Of a DNA stretch of 64,000 nt, positions 45,441 through 58,208 are shown one piece after another. The notes below the pieces were generated by a model, which was not told the DNA's origin, did no database searches, and saw nothing but the letters and a program-made list of their open reading frames with translations. The DNA is from Astropecten irregularis (lineage: Eukaryota > Echinodermata > Asteroidea > Paxillosida > Astropectinidae), in the NCBI GenBank assembly GCA_963971285.1, contig OZ020248.1, forward strand, positions 23,767,873 through 23,831,872. Reading direction: 5' to 3'. The first letter of the stretch is position 1, and each line of letters opens with the position of its first letter. A program made the translations under genes and the position numbers.

Positions 45441-48400
45441 GAGCGCGAAATTCCTCTTCTGGTAAGCACAGCAAGACCTTTGATTTTTCCTCTTTTTAAA
45501 CAGCATTCTTCTTGAATTGCACTACAGATATGATGGTCAGATTATGTTATGGTATTTTGGTATTTCAGAAAGTCATTTAGATTGCTCCAAATAGTTTAAA
45601 CTGGATTATTTGGGCCGCAAAATACAACTGTTGCAAGCATGCAATGCATTTTTGCATGCATTGCATTGTTCATGTGGTTTGATTTGCCAAATTGAGATTG
45701 TATTTGTTTTCGTGCAAACAAGTTTATGCTTACGTCTGTATTATCACTTTAAAGGGATATCGATAGATGGTAACTAGGTTAATAATAACACCCTGTACCT
45801 ATAACAAGCTCTATTTATATTTTATTTTTTTTATCACCATTGGATTGACAATCAATGCGGGCATTGATTCTGCATCAACAATATGTGTTTACAACTAGAC
45901 CTAAACTAAGTAAAACCCTTCCTTGTTACTTATTAGGCCTATTAAGTATTATCAGATTGTTATAACGTTAGCATTAATATTAGAATTTCCTAGTTTCTAG
46001 AAGTTTTGATTCTGTTTTCGCTAAGAAAATGAGTCATGATCTCACCCACTTTTCCACTGAGTGGGCAGTTGTTACTTGTGTGTTGCATGTATACCTAGTG
46101 CATTATATATGAATATAAATTTGCAATGATGAGCAATGACATAACCATTACAAAATTACACATATGTACAAGTAGGTCCATGTTACTATGACAAATCTAG
46201 GGTTACAATAATTGCAATTAAAATGAATATTTTTGAACTCCAACACATTAGCCCATTCTATTACTCAAACTCCAGTAGATAGCATCATTGGCTGTGATTA
46301 ATTTTAAGTACATGTACATGTAGATCATAATCATTTTCTCATTTAAAAAGAATTTCGTTTCATTTTTTCCCAGGACATTCCTGATCCGGATGCTGCCAAC
46401 CATTGCCTGTCCTCTGTATGGGGATTGGGCCACAAGTTACTCATCCATGCAGGTGTTGGAAAAAGGACATATGCAAATACAGAGGGCAAAGGTCAGTTTT
46501 AATGCAGTGTATGACGTACCTTTGTGACCTTCTTGTTATATCCAGCCCCATCATTTCATATTGTACATATATTGAGCAACAAAGAACGCAAACGATGAGT
46601 CCATTCAATTTATTGTCTTGTTTTTGGCATTTCATTGCGGCTGTTTAAATTAATCGAATTCAACCAAATTTGGTACAAAGTTTCTGACTTGAGTGTTGCT
46701 CTAGATTTTTCTTTTTGAATAAAGTTCATTCCATTTTTATCGTTATTTTATTTACCCCGGTAATAATTTATTGTTTGTACGTTCATGTCCTACCCCTCTG
46801 CAGGTCATGAATCTGGCATCTTACAGCATTCACCAAAGCTACACTGGGTCCAGTGGCAGACTGACATGCACAAACCCATAGCAAGGAAGCTTGTCACTCA
46901 GTCGCATGGTACGGTCAATCAGTCTGTCGATTTGAATTCTAATTCAAGTGTGCTAACACTGGCCTTGGATTCAGAGATGCAACTTTTCAGATTCTTTTTA
47001 AAAAAATTTCCCATTTTATTCACCTCGATTAAGATTCTTTCCCCTTCAAATGCTTTGAATTGTCAAATTTGTTTACAAGCCTCCTGTGATGTTATTCATT
47101 TATCTTCTGCAGCACTGCCTTGGATCGTTATAAATGACTATCTAGCTATAACACAGACATTTTCAGATTTTTTTGGCATTTGCCAGTTCAATATCACGCT
47201 GCATCCTCGTACACTGTAAAAAACTTTGTGTCAGTTTTTCATCCCGAAAACCACAGTAAGATTCTGGTAGACTCTTATGTTTTCACTTGTGTTTCACAAG
47301 CAGCAAAAATGAATTTCACAGGCAATGTAAAATACTATTTAAAAAAAATGATATTTCAGCTGTTTTTAAAAAAGAAAAGGTGTTTTGTAACTGTTTGAAT
47401 CGTAGATGTGTTTGTGGCACTACAGAAGCACGGCCCAGAGACGGGGGATTCAGCCCGAAAACCACAGTAAGATTCTTGTTGATTTCAATGTACTGGTAGA
47501 TTGATTCTTATAGCTACTGTTCTTATGATTTCACTTGTGTTTCAAGTATTCAGCAAAAATGAGTTTTTGGATGAAATAAGCTCTTGTGAATTTTGACGGC
47601 AGTATTATCCTTCATTAGTAAAGGTCATCGTTTGTTTTCTTTTCACAGACTTGTGAAATACAGTCGTCGGTATCGAGCCTTCATGGGTGAATGTGTGCAA
47701 GATTATCGCAGAGCTGCATCAGGTAGGCACGCGTTTGACCCCCTTTCTCCTCTACTCCACAATTTTGGGCATTTTACTATCTTCTTTTTTTCTGCTTGAA
47801 GATAGGAGGGCTGGACATTTTGATTCTAGCAGGATCTTTGCCTAGCAGGATCTTTATCAAAGGCTTAGCCTTTGAGAGAGATCATGCTAGGATCGAAACA
47901 TCAGGCCTTCCTAACTCCAAGCATTTGATATATTTCTGGTCTTTATTTTGGTTGATGAGCAGTTTGCAGCAATTCATTACTTGTATCTTTAAAGTTGTGA
48001 GTTTGTTGTTCTTGTTGCTACATCAGATGAACTTTTGTCCTCTGAGGAGAGAGATAACTGCACATCACAGAGTGATCTACTGCAAACCATGGGTCTCATA
48101 TGGAGTCTCTGTGAAATACTCTTTGTGGAAACTTTACCCGGTAAGTTGCAAAAACAATTATTTAACAAAAATACCCCAAGAAAAAAGTTTTGACTAACAA
48201 AAAGAAAACTAAACAAATAAAATGGACGATTCAGAACAGTGTGCCTCCAAGAGTTTGCAATGCCTTTGCCAATCACAATCGACCCTTTCCAATTGGACAA
48301 ATTCCTTGCCTTGTCGGGGAGTATATGCAGCCCCGGCTACTATAAAGCACACAGAGGCTAATCAAGCACACAAAGCCATCTCTACTCTCGCAGGTACCCA

Positions 48401-51400
48401 TTTACACCTGGGTGAAGAGGAGCAATATGTGACAGAGCATCTTGCCCATGGCTGGATTGGAACCCACAATCTGTACATTGATCACAAGATCTTGAGTACG
48501 ACACACCAGACCACTAGACCATGGTACCCCCACGGTACCCACCAACTGGATCATTGATCAAGATCAAGCACCTTGTGAACCAAACAGGGTGAAAGGTTGA
48601 GATTGCGTTCCATGACTTGATTTTATGAAGTACTCCTTTTGTACTGAACTTGTACAGGTGGGGTGGTGTTGCAGCAGTTATTGGACTGGCTCAAGCTGCA
48701 CTTTACTGAAGGTGATGAGCTTGCCAGGGAGGTCCTGCAGTCAGTGGAGCCAACCTTCAATGAGAACTACTGGAGAGCTGTAAGAATAAACTAAAATGTG
48801 CAAATTGAAGTATTCAAATGTCTCTGAATGCTGTTGGGTAAGGAGAAACATTAAAAGGGGAATTGAATCAAAGACCCTTGGATTAGAAACTACACCAGAG
48901 TGCTGTTCAGGAGACCTGGATGTTCTTTTTGATCTATGTATTGCAAACATTATTATTTATTATGTGGAGGAATACATTCAGTTCAATACTTTTCATATAA
49001 ATATTTATGTCCATATTGTGGTAACCAATAATAAACCCTGCTAAACATAACACTAACTTGACAACTGAGTCTATTGCAAAACATGTCATGAAAAGTAAAT
49101 AAGAGGGGGATTTGATTTAAGAGGCACTTGATGACTAAAGTAAAGAGCCTGTTATGAAGGTTCATTCATTGCCTCTGTCTTTCTATTAAGGTCTTAAGAC
49201 TTACATACAGCTCATCAAAAGGTTGACAAAAATGAGCACCTAAAAAGAGTTACAGTGGAACGCCGCTATTAATGGACACACTAGGATGCACAGAAATTGT
49301 TTGTTATAGTGGTCATTCGTTATAGCGAACATTGTTCAGCATTCAGCATGCCTATAAATTGTACATTAAAAAAAGTGGGAGCCAAGGATGATGTTCGGTA
49401 TAGCCAAATGTTGGGTATAGCGGTGTTCATTATAGTGGCGTTACACTGTATTTGACATTGACAGGCTTCATCTCGAGTTCAGGACGTCCAGGAATGAAAT
49501 GTTCTTCTTCCCTTTGTTGGTTTTGCAGATATACATTTACGTGATGCAAGGCAGATTGGCGGAGGCCAGGCACCTCCTCTCTTTATACTCACAGCAGGAA
49601 CAAGATGCACTCAATGTAAGTTGCAAACACGAGTATCCAATTTTGAGCAAAAATTCATTCATTCATTTATTTTTTTCACTTTTTCCATCAAAAACAGCAT
49701 TTTCTCAATATTCAAGGTGGTATGCATGTTTAAATCTCAAAAAGAAACGTTAGGGAGACCTGTGTAGTTTTGCAATATAAATAAAAAAAAAAAAAACTTG
49801 TTTAGCGTGCTGCCTTTTTGGATAAGAGGAGAATTTTTTTCAAAAATGGCAGACCGACCAATTTATCCAAAACAACCAGCTGGAGCCCAGAGGTCAGGAA
49901 ATGACTAAAAATGCAAGTATTTAGACCTTTAGGCTTGGATTTTTATCGGAACAGCTGATCGAAAAATCATTATCCCCGAAGAAAATCATGAAATTCACAC
50001 TTTTGGGGGGAAAAAAAGCAGACGGCCTCCAAAAAGGAAGCGGACGAGGACACTAAAAAATGTCTTAATTTTACTTGGCTTCATCTGATTTTGTCTTGAA
50101 TACATTTTTTCTTGCCCAGACATTTGCCCGGCTGGACAAGCTGATGCACGACATGCCTGTCTTCAGTTCCTACAGCCGGCAATCCCTGGCCGAGTTTGAC
50201 CTGAGGTGGCGCCATTGGCAGGACCAATGCAAGCTATGTCTGGAGGATAACGCCTTCATCTCGGACCATCATCTGAACACAATATGCCGGGTAGGTGCTA
50301 TGCTCGGGGCCCTTTTCTGTTTCATGTGGACATGTGCGAGTCCATGCAATGTCTTGGGATCCTGTATTAGGGCGCCCCTTTTTATTACTGTGGTTCTCAT
50401 TTCTTTTTCACCTTGAGGGAAGGTCGGTCGGTCGAAAAAAAAAAAAAAGGTTAGTGAAAAAAAAAATCTGGCTGAATACACAAAAACCTCAAGAAAATGA
50501 TGAGAAATGTTCATTGTATTCACTGTAATCTTGTTTGAATATTTTTTTATTATTTCTGTGATAGAAAGTATAAAAATACCTCCAGAAATTCTGGAATTTT
50601 TAGTATTTTTTTTTCTTGAATTTGTATTATGTCGTTCTGACAGGGTCGGCGGCAAAAAAAAAGTTTTTTTTTTTCTTCGGTCGCAGCCCAAAGTATGGGT
50701 TGGTCGGGAAATGAGGATCACAGTAATAAAAAGGCGGGCCCTTATGTGGACATTCTTTGTCGTGAAGAACACAGTGTGTATACTACGCCTGTGCAAGAAT
50801 TGATTTGTTTATGGATTACATCATATTTGCCATTGGCCTGTGTAATGCAATATTCTGTTGGTGTCTTCATTCTAGATTTTGTCAGGGGATGAATCTGTGT
50901 GGTACGAGCTGGTTGATGTACAAGATAGCTGGTACCAGATGCTGGTCACTAAGCTCCTATACACCAATCCGACAGTCAGGGCACTAGACTTGCAGTACCA
51001 TGCAAAGGTATGAGATATATAACGTGTAGTTGTATTCATAGTTTCAGGTCATTATTTTGGCTGATGAGCAGTTTGCAGTGCAGTTTATTACTTGTATTGA
51101 TTAAGAAAACTTAGCTTCAGCTGCAGTGAAACACCACAGCCTATTTTATCAGCATATGGATGACAGAGAAGCCTGATGTTGGGAATATAGCAGCACTAGC
51201 TGTTTCTATAGACATTTAACTGAGGTCGCAAAACGTAAACTGACAAGAAAGAGTTAGCTGTGCCACTTAGTTGATATTCTTAAACATAGCATTTTTTGGT
51301 CGGATGATACCATGTGATAGGATGAACACAGCTCAAAGTTGTAGACTTTTAAGATTACTTTGACATTGTTGATAAAGTACATTAGTTAGTTTTTATAACC

Positions 51401-54400
51401 GCTTTAAAGATGTCTTTCTCAAATTCTAAAATAATACTGATGAAAGTTTCTAGGGTCGGGCAGTAGAATAAATGGTGCCTTTTTTTCAATTGCTGCTTTT
51501 TATAAAGGTGGATTATCATTTTCATTGTTGTTCCTGATTTTGTTGTTGTCAGGCTTGTATTGATGAGTTTGCTGGCTCCTCCAGACTGAGTCCCGTAGAC
51601 AACATTCTGATGGCAGCCTTTGAGTTTGATGTCCATCAAGTCATCAAAGCAAGCAGGTAAACAAATAGGAATACTGTTTCTTGTCCTCAGATCACATAAT
51701 CAGAATTGTAGTCTGGCAGATGTCCCCTGAACGTATACATCTTCAAGTATCGACTCGATGTTGCTCCCCTTATCTTTCTGATCTGATACCCTCTTTTGTT
51801 CCGGTGTGGCAGACTCAGCTTTCTCCTGGTCTCAGCTGTCCCCCTGATGTAGCCGGACATAGCACATCACCAATAAACAAATGACTCTCTCGTTGTTATA
51901 TGCAGAGATGACATAGTGTATTTTACCATATTTGGTAAGGGGGACCACTGAAATCTGGAGACAGCTGAGACCACCACACCGGGCAGGCAGGGGCTTTGTT
52001 CAACAACTGATACATCCTGTTTAATACATGTATAAAGAAATTCAGAGCTGGTGACAAAGCTTTTGCTACTGTCCAAGCAACCTAGTAATAACTCTAGCAG
52101 AAAGCCAAAGATGCCTTGTTGTGCCTACTGGCTGGTGGTCTTGTGTGTCATGCTCAAAATGCTTGGTAGTCTTATGTGACACCAGCTATGGTTAGATATT
52201 TTGTATTTAAATATGTCTTCATAGTGATTGAATGTACGCTTATTCATTTGGCTTTGATGTTCTTGTTACACAGCGCTACCATGAGTAATTGGTGGTTTGT
52301 CGCTCATCTGGCCGACTTGTTGCACCACTGCGGCCAGCTGGACTCCCATCAACTCAAGTAAGATCATTTTGCCTGCACCATCCTTGTGGAAATCTGTCTG
52401 ATAATTTGCCATTTCCATGTTCCTACTATTCATGCAGCACCTGTATATATAACGGGAGTAAATGGACCCTTCCAACCTGTCAATCAAACTGTGCACATTG
52501 ACCAATTAGAGGACGCGAAAGCTTTTCAATGGTTGCTAACAGTCATTGTCGTCCCTTACCTCCGTCAAACTCATTCACAAACATTATGTGAAACATGTGG
52601 CATTGCTAAGGTGGGCGGGGCTTGAGAGCAGGGCCGCAACGGTCCATTGTAGTCCTACTTCCTTTTGTTGGGGTGGTTATTCATTGTTTTGGGTATTTTT
52701 CTTTGATTCAGCTTTGGCTCCAATCTGAGGGAGTTCCTGTTGCTGGAGTATGCATCCACCCTCATGTCCCATGAAAGGTCAGTCTTTCTCCTTGACGTCA
52801 TCTCCAATGGACTGTCGATAAAGTTGGTTTCGTGGTCCATCTTGTGTCTATCTCGTGGCCTATTGTTAAACCACAGGCCAAAGATGCAAAATGAACTTAT
52901 AAAAAACACTAATCATCAAATAACCACAAGGGATTTGTTTCCCTTGTGGTTATTTGATGATTATTTGATAAACTGAATTTAATGTCATTGAAAAGTGAAC
53001 AAAGAAAAATTGACTGGAGCGGGATTTGAACCGGCGACCTCCTGAATACCGTACAGGCGCTCTACCAACTGAGTCATCCAGCTCTACGTTGGTGGTGTCC
53101 CTAATAGTCAATTATCTTTGTTCGTTTGGCAGTCAGAAGCCATGAAACCATGCACACACTGCCATATGGCATTTTTCATCAGCTCACAGTAGCAAATCTT
53201 AGGGTTATTCTGTTTGCAGTACTTTTCCGAACCAATTCTGGCCTGAACTTATGCTTCGCATTTGTACTATCAGAATATAATGTGACAAATTACAATGTAT
53301 GTCTAAAGTTCATATAAGCCTCAAACTAGCTTGTCACAAACCTTTCTGTTTGCTCTACAGCTTGTGGCAAGTCGTCACCGGATACCTAGACCACTGTCCC
53401 CAGTTTGGAAGGTGAGTGTTACAATGAAAGATCCTGCTAGGATCAAAACGTCAGGCCCTCCTAACTCCAAGCATTTTAAATGTCATAGTTTTAAAAATAT
53501 CATCATGTTGAGGAATGCAGTAATACAGATAATAATGAAGTTAAAGCAATAAATGTGATAACCATTGTAAAACTTGTCACTTGTAATTTGAATAAATGTA
53601 ACCAAAAACATGTGATAATAATGTTCATTGAAAAGTGAACGTAGAAAAATTGACTATAGCGGGATTCGAACAAGTGATCGAGCACCAGAATATCGTACCA
53701 ACGCTCTTACAAACTGAGCTGTCCAGCCCTACATTGGTAGTGTCCCTATAGTCAATTAAGTTTGGTGGTTTGTTTGGCAGTCAGAAACCATGAAACCTAC
53801 CGCCTTACCCCAAGGATCATTGGAGATACGGGCTGCATTAGCAATGCTGCAACCTGAGAAATGATAATATAACGACCTGATAATAATGTTATTAGATGCA
53901 ATTTCTGAATAGTTTTAATAATGTGTTCTCTGAATAGCTCATAGCTCATGATCATAGACCTTATTTGCAGTGCATCCATCCTACATTTGAAGCAGTGCAA
54001 TCATACCGAGGCTTGAAATCCAAGTAGTCTGGTACCCGTTTTCTTTTTTAAAATTGGTGTTATCTTTTTCAACGGGTAAACAGGGAAGGTGACAAGATGG
54101 ATGCACCATGGATAAGGTCTGTTGAGTATTATTGGTACAATGTTAATGGGGTGAGGATGTGATGCCATTTTGATGTATTTTTTTTTTTTTTTCCCTGATC
54201 GAAGGCATTACCTGGAGCTTTTCATTGAGAGAATCCCACTGCAGTCTGAAAGGAAAGCCATGAAGGTGCTCAGGATATGTGAGGAACGGGAAATGAATGA
54301 ACAAGGTAAAACAACCATTCCTGTCCTGTCCTAGTCCAGGGGCCGATTTTCATAAAGCTCTGCGACGCGTCGCAACTCGATTTGTGACGCGTCTTAGCAG

Positions 54401-57400
54401 CGACGCGTCACATCTATGCGGTGAGTCCATAGAGAAAGGATACGTCTTAACTCTGCGACGCGTCGTAAGTTGTATGAAATCGGCCCCAGGGCCCAATTTC
54501 ATGGAATCCGTTATGGCCTATTTTTGTGCTTACGGGCACTGATACGGATAAAATCTATTTCATGGAATCCGTAAGCAAGACTTTCGTCGCTTAATCGGTT
54601 AGTATAAAATTTCTAGGCTAACCTTGATTATTCTTGGGTACCTGTGATCGTAGAGATGGCTTGTGTACTTGATAAGCCCTGCACGCATTGCAGGCAGCTG
54701 TGTGCTGTATACTCCCCAGGGAGCTGAGATTGTTTCAGGAATGTAAATGCGCCCAATGAACAGGGCTTGATTTCATAAAGGGGTAAGACAGATCGTAACT
54801 TGCGTATCAATCGTAATTGCTAAGCAAAGTGTGATTTCACAATACTAGCTGCTATGGAAACATGAACAACTCATCTAAAAGATGAATCACAAATCTTTGT
54901 GAAATCGACCACAGGGATGTTAATAGTGTAATGATAGTGTAAAGCGTTGTGATACCACTCTTGTGTAGGAACGCTTTATAAATGCCTAAATGATATGGTA
55001 TTTATACCTGAGAGAGGCTGATGATCATAATATGAATGATGTGTTTTCCCACTCTGTCTTGCAGTGAGAAGCATCTGCAAGGTCCTTGGGATGCGATCCC
55101 TCCAGCAGGGACAGCTAGGCTCGGCGCTGTCTTGGTGCATCCGATCCAAGGATGCTGCCTTTGCCACCTTCCTCTCGGATCGCTTCCTGGCCGAGTACAG
55201 TAAGGGAGGCAGCTTCACCAACCTGGATCTGATCGACAACCTTGGTGCCGCCATGCTGCTCAGTGACAGACTCACTTTCTTAGGTAGGTGGGCCACTTAA
55301 AGGTACTATCATACTTTGGTAGCATAACAAAACAGAAATCTTCACAGATTTACCTATAACTTACAGGGTATAAAGATGGTGATGGTAGGAACATACCGTT
55401 AATTTTTTTCTGCCTGAAATGGCCGATGACCTGAGATAATAATAAATTTGTAATGCGCATTAGATTATATTTATATAGTAGCTGCGCAATATAAATGTCC
55501 TATATTATTATTTTTATTATCATTTATCCAGAAAGGAGTAAAGCATTTGACCAAAAATAATTTTAATCTTCGGAAGATCTAAAATCCTGTGAAAAGATTT
55601 TTAAAATACCTTGGGCATTTTCACTGTTTTCTCAAAAAGTGGGCATCATATGGGACTGGGAATTTCACAGATATCTATAACAGATGACTGCCCTAGTGTA
55701 CATAACGCGGTATTGCCACATTGACTGCATGCAAGTAAATGACAAATTCCTAAATCCCTACTTTGAAAGTAGACTTGGAATACTGATGGATTCGTGTATA
55801 ATTATCAACAAGAAATCATACGAAATTGGAAGGAGCCTCCGTATTCACGTTGGATTTGATTTTCTTCCGCAGGCAAGTATCGTGAGTTTCACAAGCTGTA
55901 TGAGAGGGGTGAATTCCTAGATGCTGCTAGCCTCATACTCTCCTTGTTGACAGCCAAGCTAGCTCCCAAGAGGTGAGACGTTGTATTACGCTAAATGCTT
56001 GCCAAACAGCATGGAGAGCAGAGACAAGAAATCTAATTGAACTTGACTTTAATCTTGGCCCTTGGGTTGGGTTCAGCATTTGCGACTCGACAGAGCATAA
56101 TAGCGTTCCGCACTAATGACGTCACACCATGCATGCACGCGCACACATACCCCCACTCACTCACCACACGTTTGCATTGACGGTTGCAATGTTTGTCTGA
56201 GGTTCGGTGCTATTTTTAGCGCAAGTGTGCAGTGATATTAGTCACACATTGCCACAGCTGATGGAGTTGTATACTCTGTAATGCTCGAGTTTTAAATTTG
56301 ATTGGATCTGAGGCTAAGCATGGTACATAAAGTAATGGGTTTGCAGAAACACCATGTGACATAAATATCTCTTTTTGTGAGTGTGGGACGGCTCTGAAAA
56401 GAGCCGGTTAACTCGTCAGTATGCTCTGGCTGTCTTCAGGAGAATTGGCCAACATAACTGGCCGAGAATTTTGTTTTTATCTTAGTAGCCATTGGTTTCT
56501 ATAAAATGTCAGGAAATATTGACATACAGTATTTGGCAGTGGGAAGTTTTGATATTTCTTCCCTTAATCCTCACTTTGCTATCCCTGCGAATTGTTCAGA
56601 AAGCAGCCTTTGAGAGAAACCTTATCATTAAACTTGGCCCAAAGGCTGTGCATGACTCTTGCTATTTGAGGATTATGTCCGTCATGTACACAGATTGGTT
56701 TGAAAATAAGTATTCTCTAACCCAATACTTCAGTTTTACCAATATACTCCAACAAAATGATCTTTGTATTCCATTTCGTCAATGCTCACCAGCTTCTGGC
56801 TCATCTTACTGACTGACGTCCTACCCCTTCTGGAATTAGAAGAGCTTATCTTCACCAGTCAACAGACATATGAGCTGCTGCATTGTCTTCATGAGCTGAC
56901 ACAATGGTTTGCCTCCGAGGACTATCTCAGGACAGACGGTGCTGTCCATAAAACAAAGGTTACTACGTGAACATAATTTGAGTGGGCTAATAATCCTTAC
57001 CAGCAGCTTACTTCCATTGAATGTGACAAAAATCATGATATGTTGCAGGCATTCAGGGTGTGCTCCGTGATCATATTTGGGTTGAAGTGTACTGGCAGCC
57101 AAAGGCGCCGCTGTCAACTCGATCACGTTGAGGTCACATCCTTCACAATTCAGCAGCCCAGCAGCCAGTAAGGATGATTAGCCTCCCAAATTATTATTAT
57201 TATTATTCATGGGTGCCATTGGCTGTCGGCCACTTCGACCCATAGATAAGACCACAAAGCACAACCTGTGATCAAAACTGTTTGATTATTTGTGGAGGGA
57301 GGAAATCCGGAGAACCTGGAGAAAAATATACGTAGCATAAGAGAGAACAAATGCAATTTTCCACTCAGTGGAGTTGAGATGGTCCATCCTAAGAATTTTG

Positions 57401-58095
57401 AACTCATTGACAGGATTCGAACCTATTACTTTTTTTTGCTACTGCACGTGTCATTATTATTTTCTCAGCTTTGAGTCTGATTCAATTCCGAGGCACAAAT
57501 CTGGTAAAAAATCTTTCAAAACGCTGTTCCGTATACTCTTTTTGGTATAATATGTCTTGAGGTAGATTTCACTAATCCCAACGATCGATCTTAACTCGAG
57601 TTACGAAGGATAACCCATCGTATCCTGTATAGGGCTGCAATGCATCATAAGTTTGTCTGTTGTGTTCGTCTTATCTGTTTTGTCCCACCTCTTCACTTAG
57701 TATCTCTTAAGCTAGTTATGTTCAGGGCATATCTGTACAAGCTTGGGCTTCTTGAACATGCCTCCATTTATGTACCTGCATTGATTCTTTGTATACAGTG
57801 TGTATCTTCATTAATTTATTGTTGTCTCCTGCATTTCAATTTGCTTGTACTTAATGAAAATAAATGTGTGAATGAATGAATGAATGAATGAAGTCCTACG
57901 ATTGATAGTAAGCTATGATGAGTTTTGTGAAATTGACCCCTTGTTTCCTATTGTAAGGGTTAATACTGGTTTTTCTTTCAATTCTGATGTTTATAGGGAC
58001 AACATGAACTGCAGACTGAAAAACTTGAGCTGTTGAAGCTGGCCCTGGCCCGGAACCTAGCCAGGGCAACCCAGGAGGAAGGGATCCACGGCTGA
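45429..58095 (+). CDS. NUP85: Nucleoporin Nup85 (Nup75)
   Basis: Alpha-solenoid scaffold protein of the Y (Nup107-160) complex of the nuclear pore, also needed at kinetochores. Exons: 45429-45461, 46374-46491, 46804-46908, 47406-47466, 47649-47722, 48027-48140, 48658-48779, 49529-49615, 50120-50290, 50876-51007, 51553-51656, 52274-52357, 52712-52777, 53361-53411, 54205-54305, 55065-55283, 55873-55972, 56793-56958, 57997-58095. All phases agree: 668 residues (human 656). Family signatures include [127 protein letters not shown] and the C-terminal [10 protein letters not shown]. The tiny exon 4 (61 nt) was found by phase and its SARKPQLVKYS context. The exon 18 donor is weak (AAG/GTTACT). The start ATG lies inside a CCAAGATGGC motif. 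Confidence 0.96.
47240..47312 (+). repeat. Partial duplicate of NUP85 exon 4 end and donor
   Basis: CCCGAAAACCACAGTAAGATTC here matches the end of exon 4 and its donor at 47453-47475. The similarity continues to TTTCACTTGTGTTTCA and AGCAAAAATGA (compare 47529-47566). The upstream part of the exon is not present. Confidence 0.7.
47800..47990. mobile_element. Foldback, GATCCTAGCAGGATC family
   Basis: GGAGGGCTGGACATTTTGATTC ... CTAGCAGGATCTTT faces GAGATCATGCTAGGATCGAAAC ATCAGGCCTTCC; followed by TTTGGTTGATGAGCAGTTTGC. Confidence 0.65.
48384..48560 (-). mobile_element. tRNA-derived SINE (family B), reverse copy
   Basis: Matches 38745-38900 in reverse complement, including GGTTCCAATCCAGCCATGG on the minus strand. 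In NUP85 intron 6. Confidence 0.72.
49255..49455. mobile_element. Foldback, CAGTGGAACGCC ends
   Basis: TACAGTGGAACGCCGCTATTAATGG faces CATTATAGTGGCGTTACACTGTA. Shares its right half with 32030-32130. Confidence 0.7.
50372..50743. mobile_element. Foldback, GGGCGCCCCTTTTTATTACTG
   Basis: GGGCGCCCCTTTTTATTACTGTGG TTCTCATTTC faces GAAATGAGGATCACAGTAATAAAAAGGCGGGCCC about 370 bases apart; A and T runs lie inside. In NUP85 intron 9, beginning 82 bases after the donor. Confidence 0.8.
52911..52960. repeat. Near-perfect 22-bp stem hairpin
   Basis: AATCATCAAATAACCACAAG GGA, a 7-base loop, then CCCTTGTGGTTATTTGATGATT. It is followed directly by a family A SINE at 52983. It could be a stem for a small RNA or the collapsed ends of a foldback. 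Confidence 0.85.
52983..53150 (-). mobile_element. tRNA-derived SINE (family A)
   Basis: Minus strand: A box ACTCAGTTGGTAGAGCGCC and B box GGTTCAAATCCCGCTCCAG. In NUP85 intron 13. Confidence 0.78.
53630..53860 (-). mobile_element. tRNA-derived SINE (family A), diverged
   Basis: Minus strand: CAGCTCAGTTTGTAAGAGCG and TGTTCGAATCCCGCTATAG, plus the GGTAGTGTCCCTATAGTCAATTA body. In NUP85 intron 14. Confidence 0.72.
53955..54122. mobile_element. GTGCATCCATCC foldback, uninterrupted
   Basis: GACCTTATTTGCAGTGCATCC faces GGATGCACCATGGATAAGGTC. Same family as 5955-6213 and 16553-16730. Confidence 0.7.
54338..54488. repeat. Foldback with GCGACGCGTCGC motifs
   Basis: AGGGGCCGATTTTCATAAAG ... CTGCGACGCGTCGCAACTC faces CTGCGACGCGTCGTAAGTTG ... 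GAAATCGGCCCC. Each arm contains the self-complementary GCGACGCGTCGC. Five GACGCGTC sites fall in 150 bases. Confidence 0.8.
55297..55690 (+). mobile_element. TTAA-1 foldback with internal AT-rich insert
   Basis: TTAA then AGGTACTATCATACTTTGGTAGC. Around 55430-55515 the interior is broken by an AATAATAATAAA-rich insert before TTTATCCAGAAAGGAG resumes. The right terminus is missing. It starts 13 bases after the donor of NUP85 exon 16. Confidence 0.7.
56097..56240. repeat. Second copy of the TAGCGTTCCGCACTAATG repeat
   Basis: Aligns with 12945-13085 over TAGCGTTCCGCACTAATGACG through TTCGGTGCTATTTTTAGCGC. In NUP85 intron 17. Confidence 0.65.
57550..57945 (+). mobile_element. TACGATCGATTG foldback split by a LINE-like tail
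   Basis: The foldback seen intact at 33090-33235 is split after CAATGCATC. The insert (about 57643-57893) ends in TGAATGAATGAATGAATG, a tail type found in L2/CR1-like non-LTR elements, after an AATAAATG. Only a short 3' piece is present; no reverse transcriptase frame. Confidence 0.6.
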
Positions 58096-58208
58096 AGGAA
58101 AAGACACAAAACCCCCAACATCAATCAATCAGCTCTTAGCAGTCCTGTGAGACTTTAAATCAACAGTGAGAAATCTGCTTGTGAAACTAGAAAGAAAGGT
58201 GGAAGAAG

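Noticed and set aside
46785..47219. 144-codon open frame in NUP85
   Set aside because: Only its start is exon 3; after 46908 it continues into the intron. Exon 4 at 47406 restores the family sequence in phase.
50269..50796. 175-codon open frame on the minus strand
   Set aside because: Lies in a NUP85 intron across the foldback 50372-50743, with Phe and Lys runs from homopolymers.
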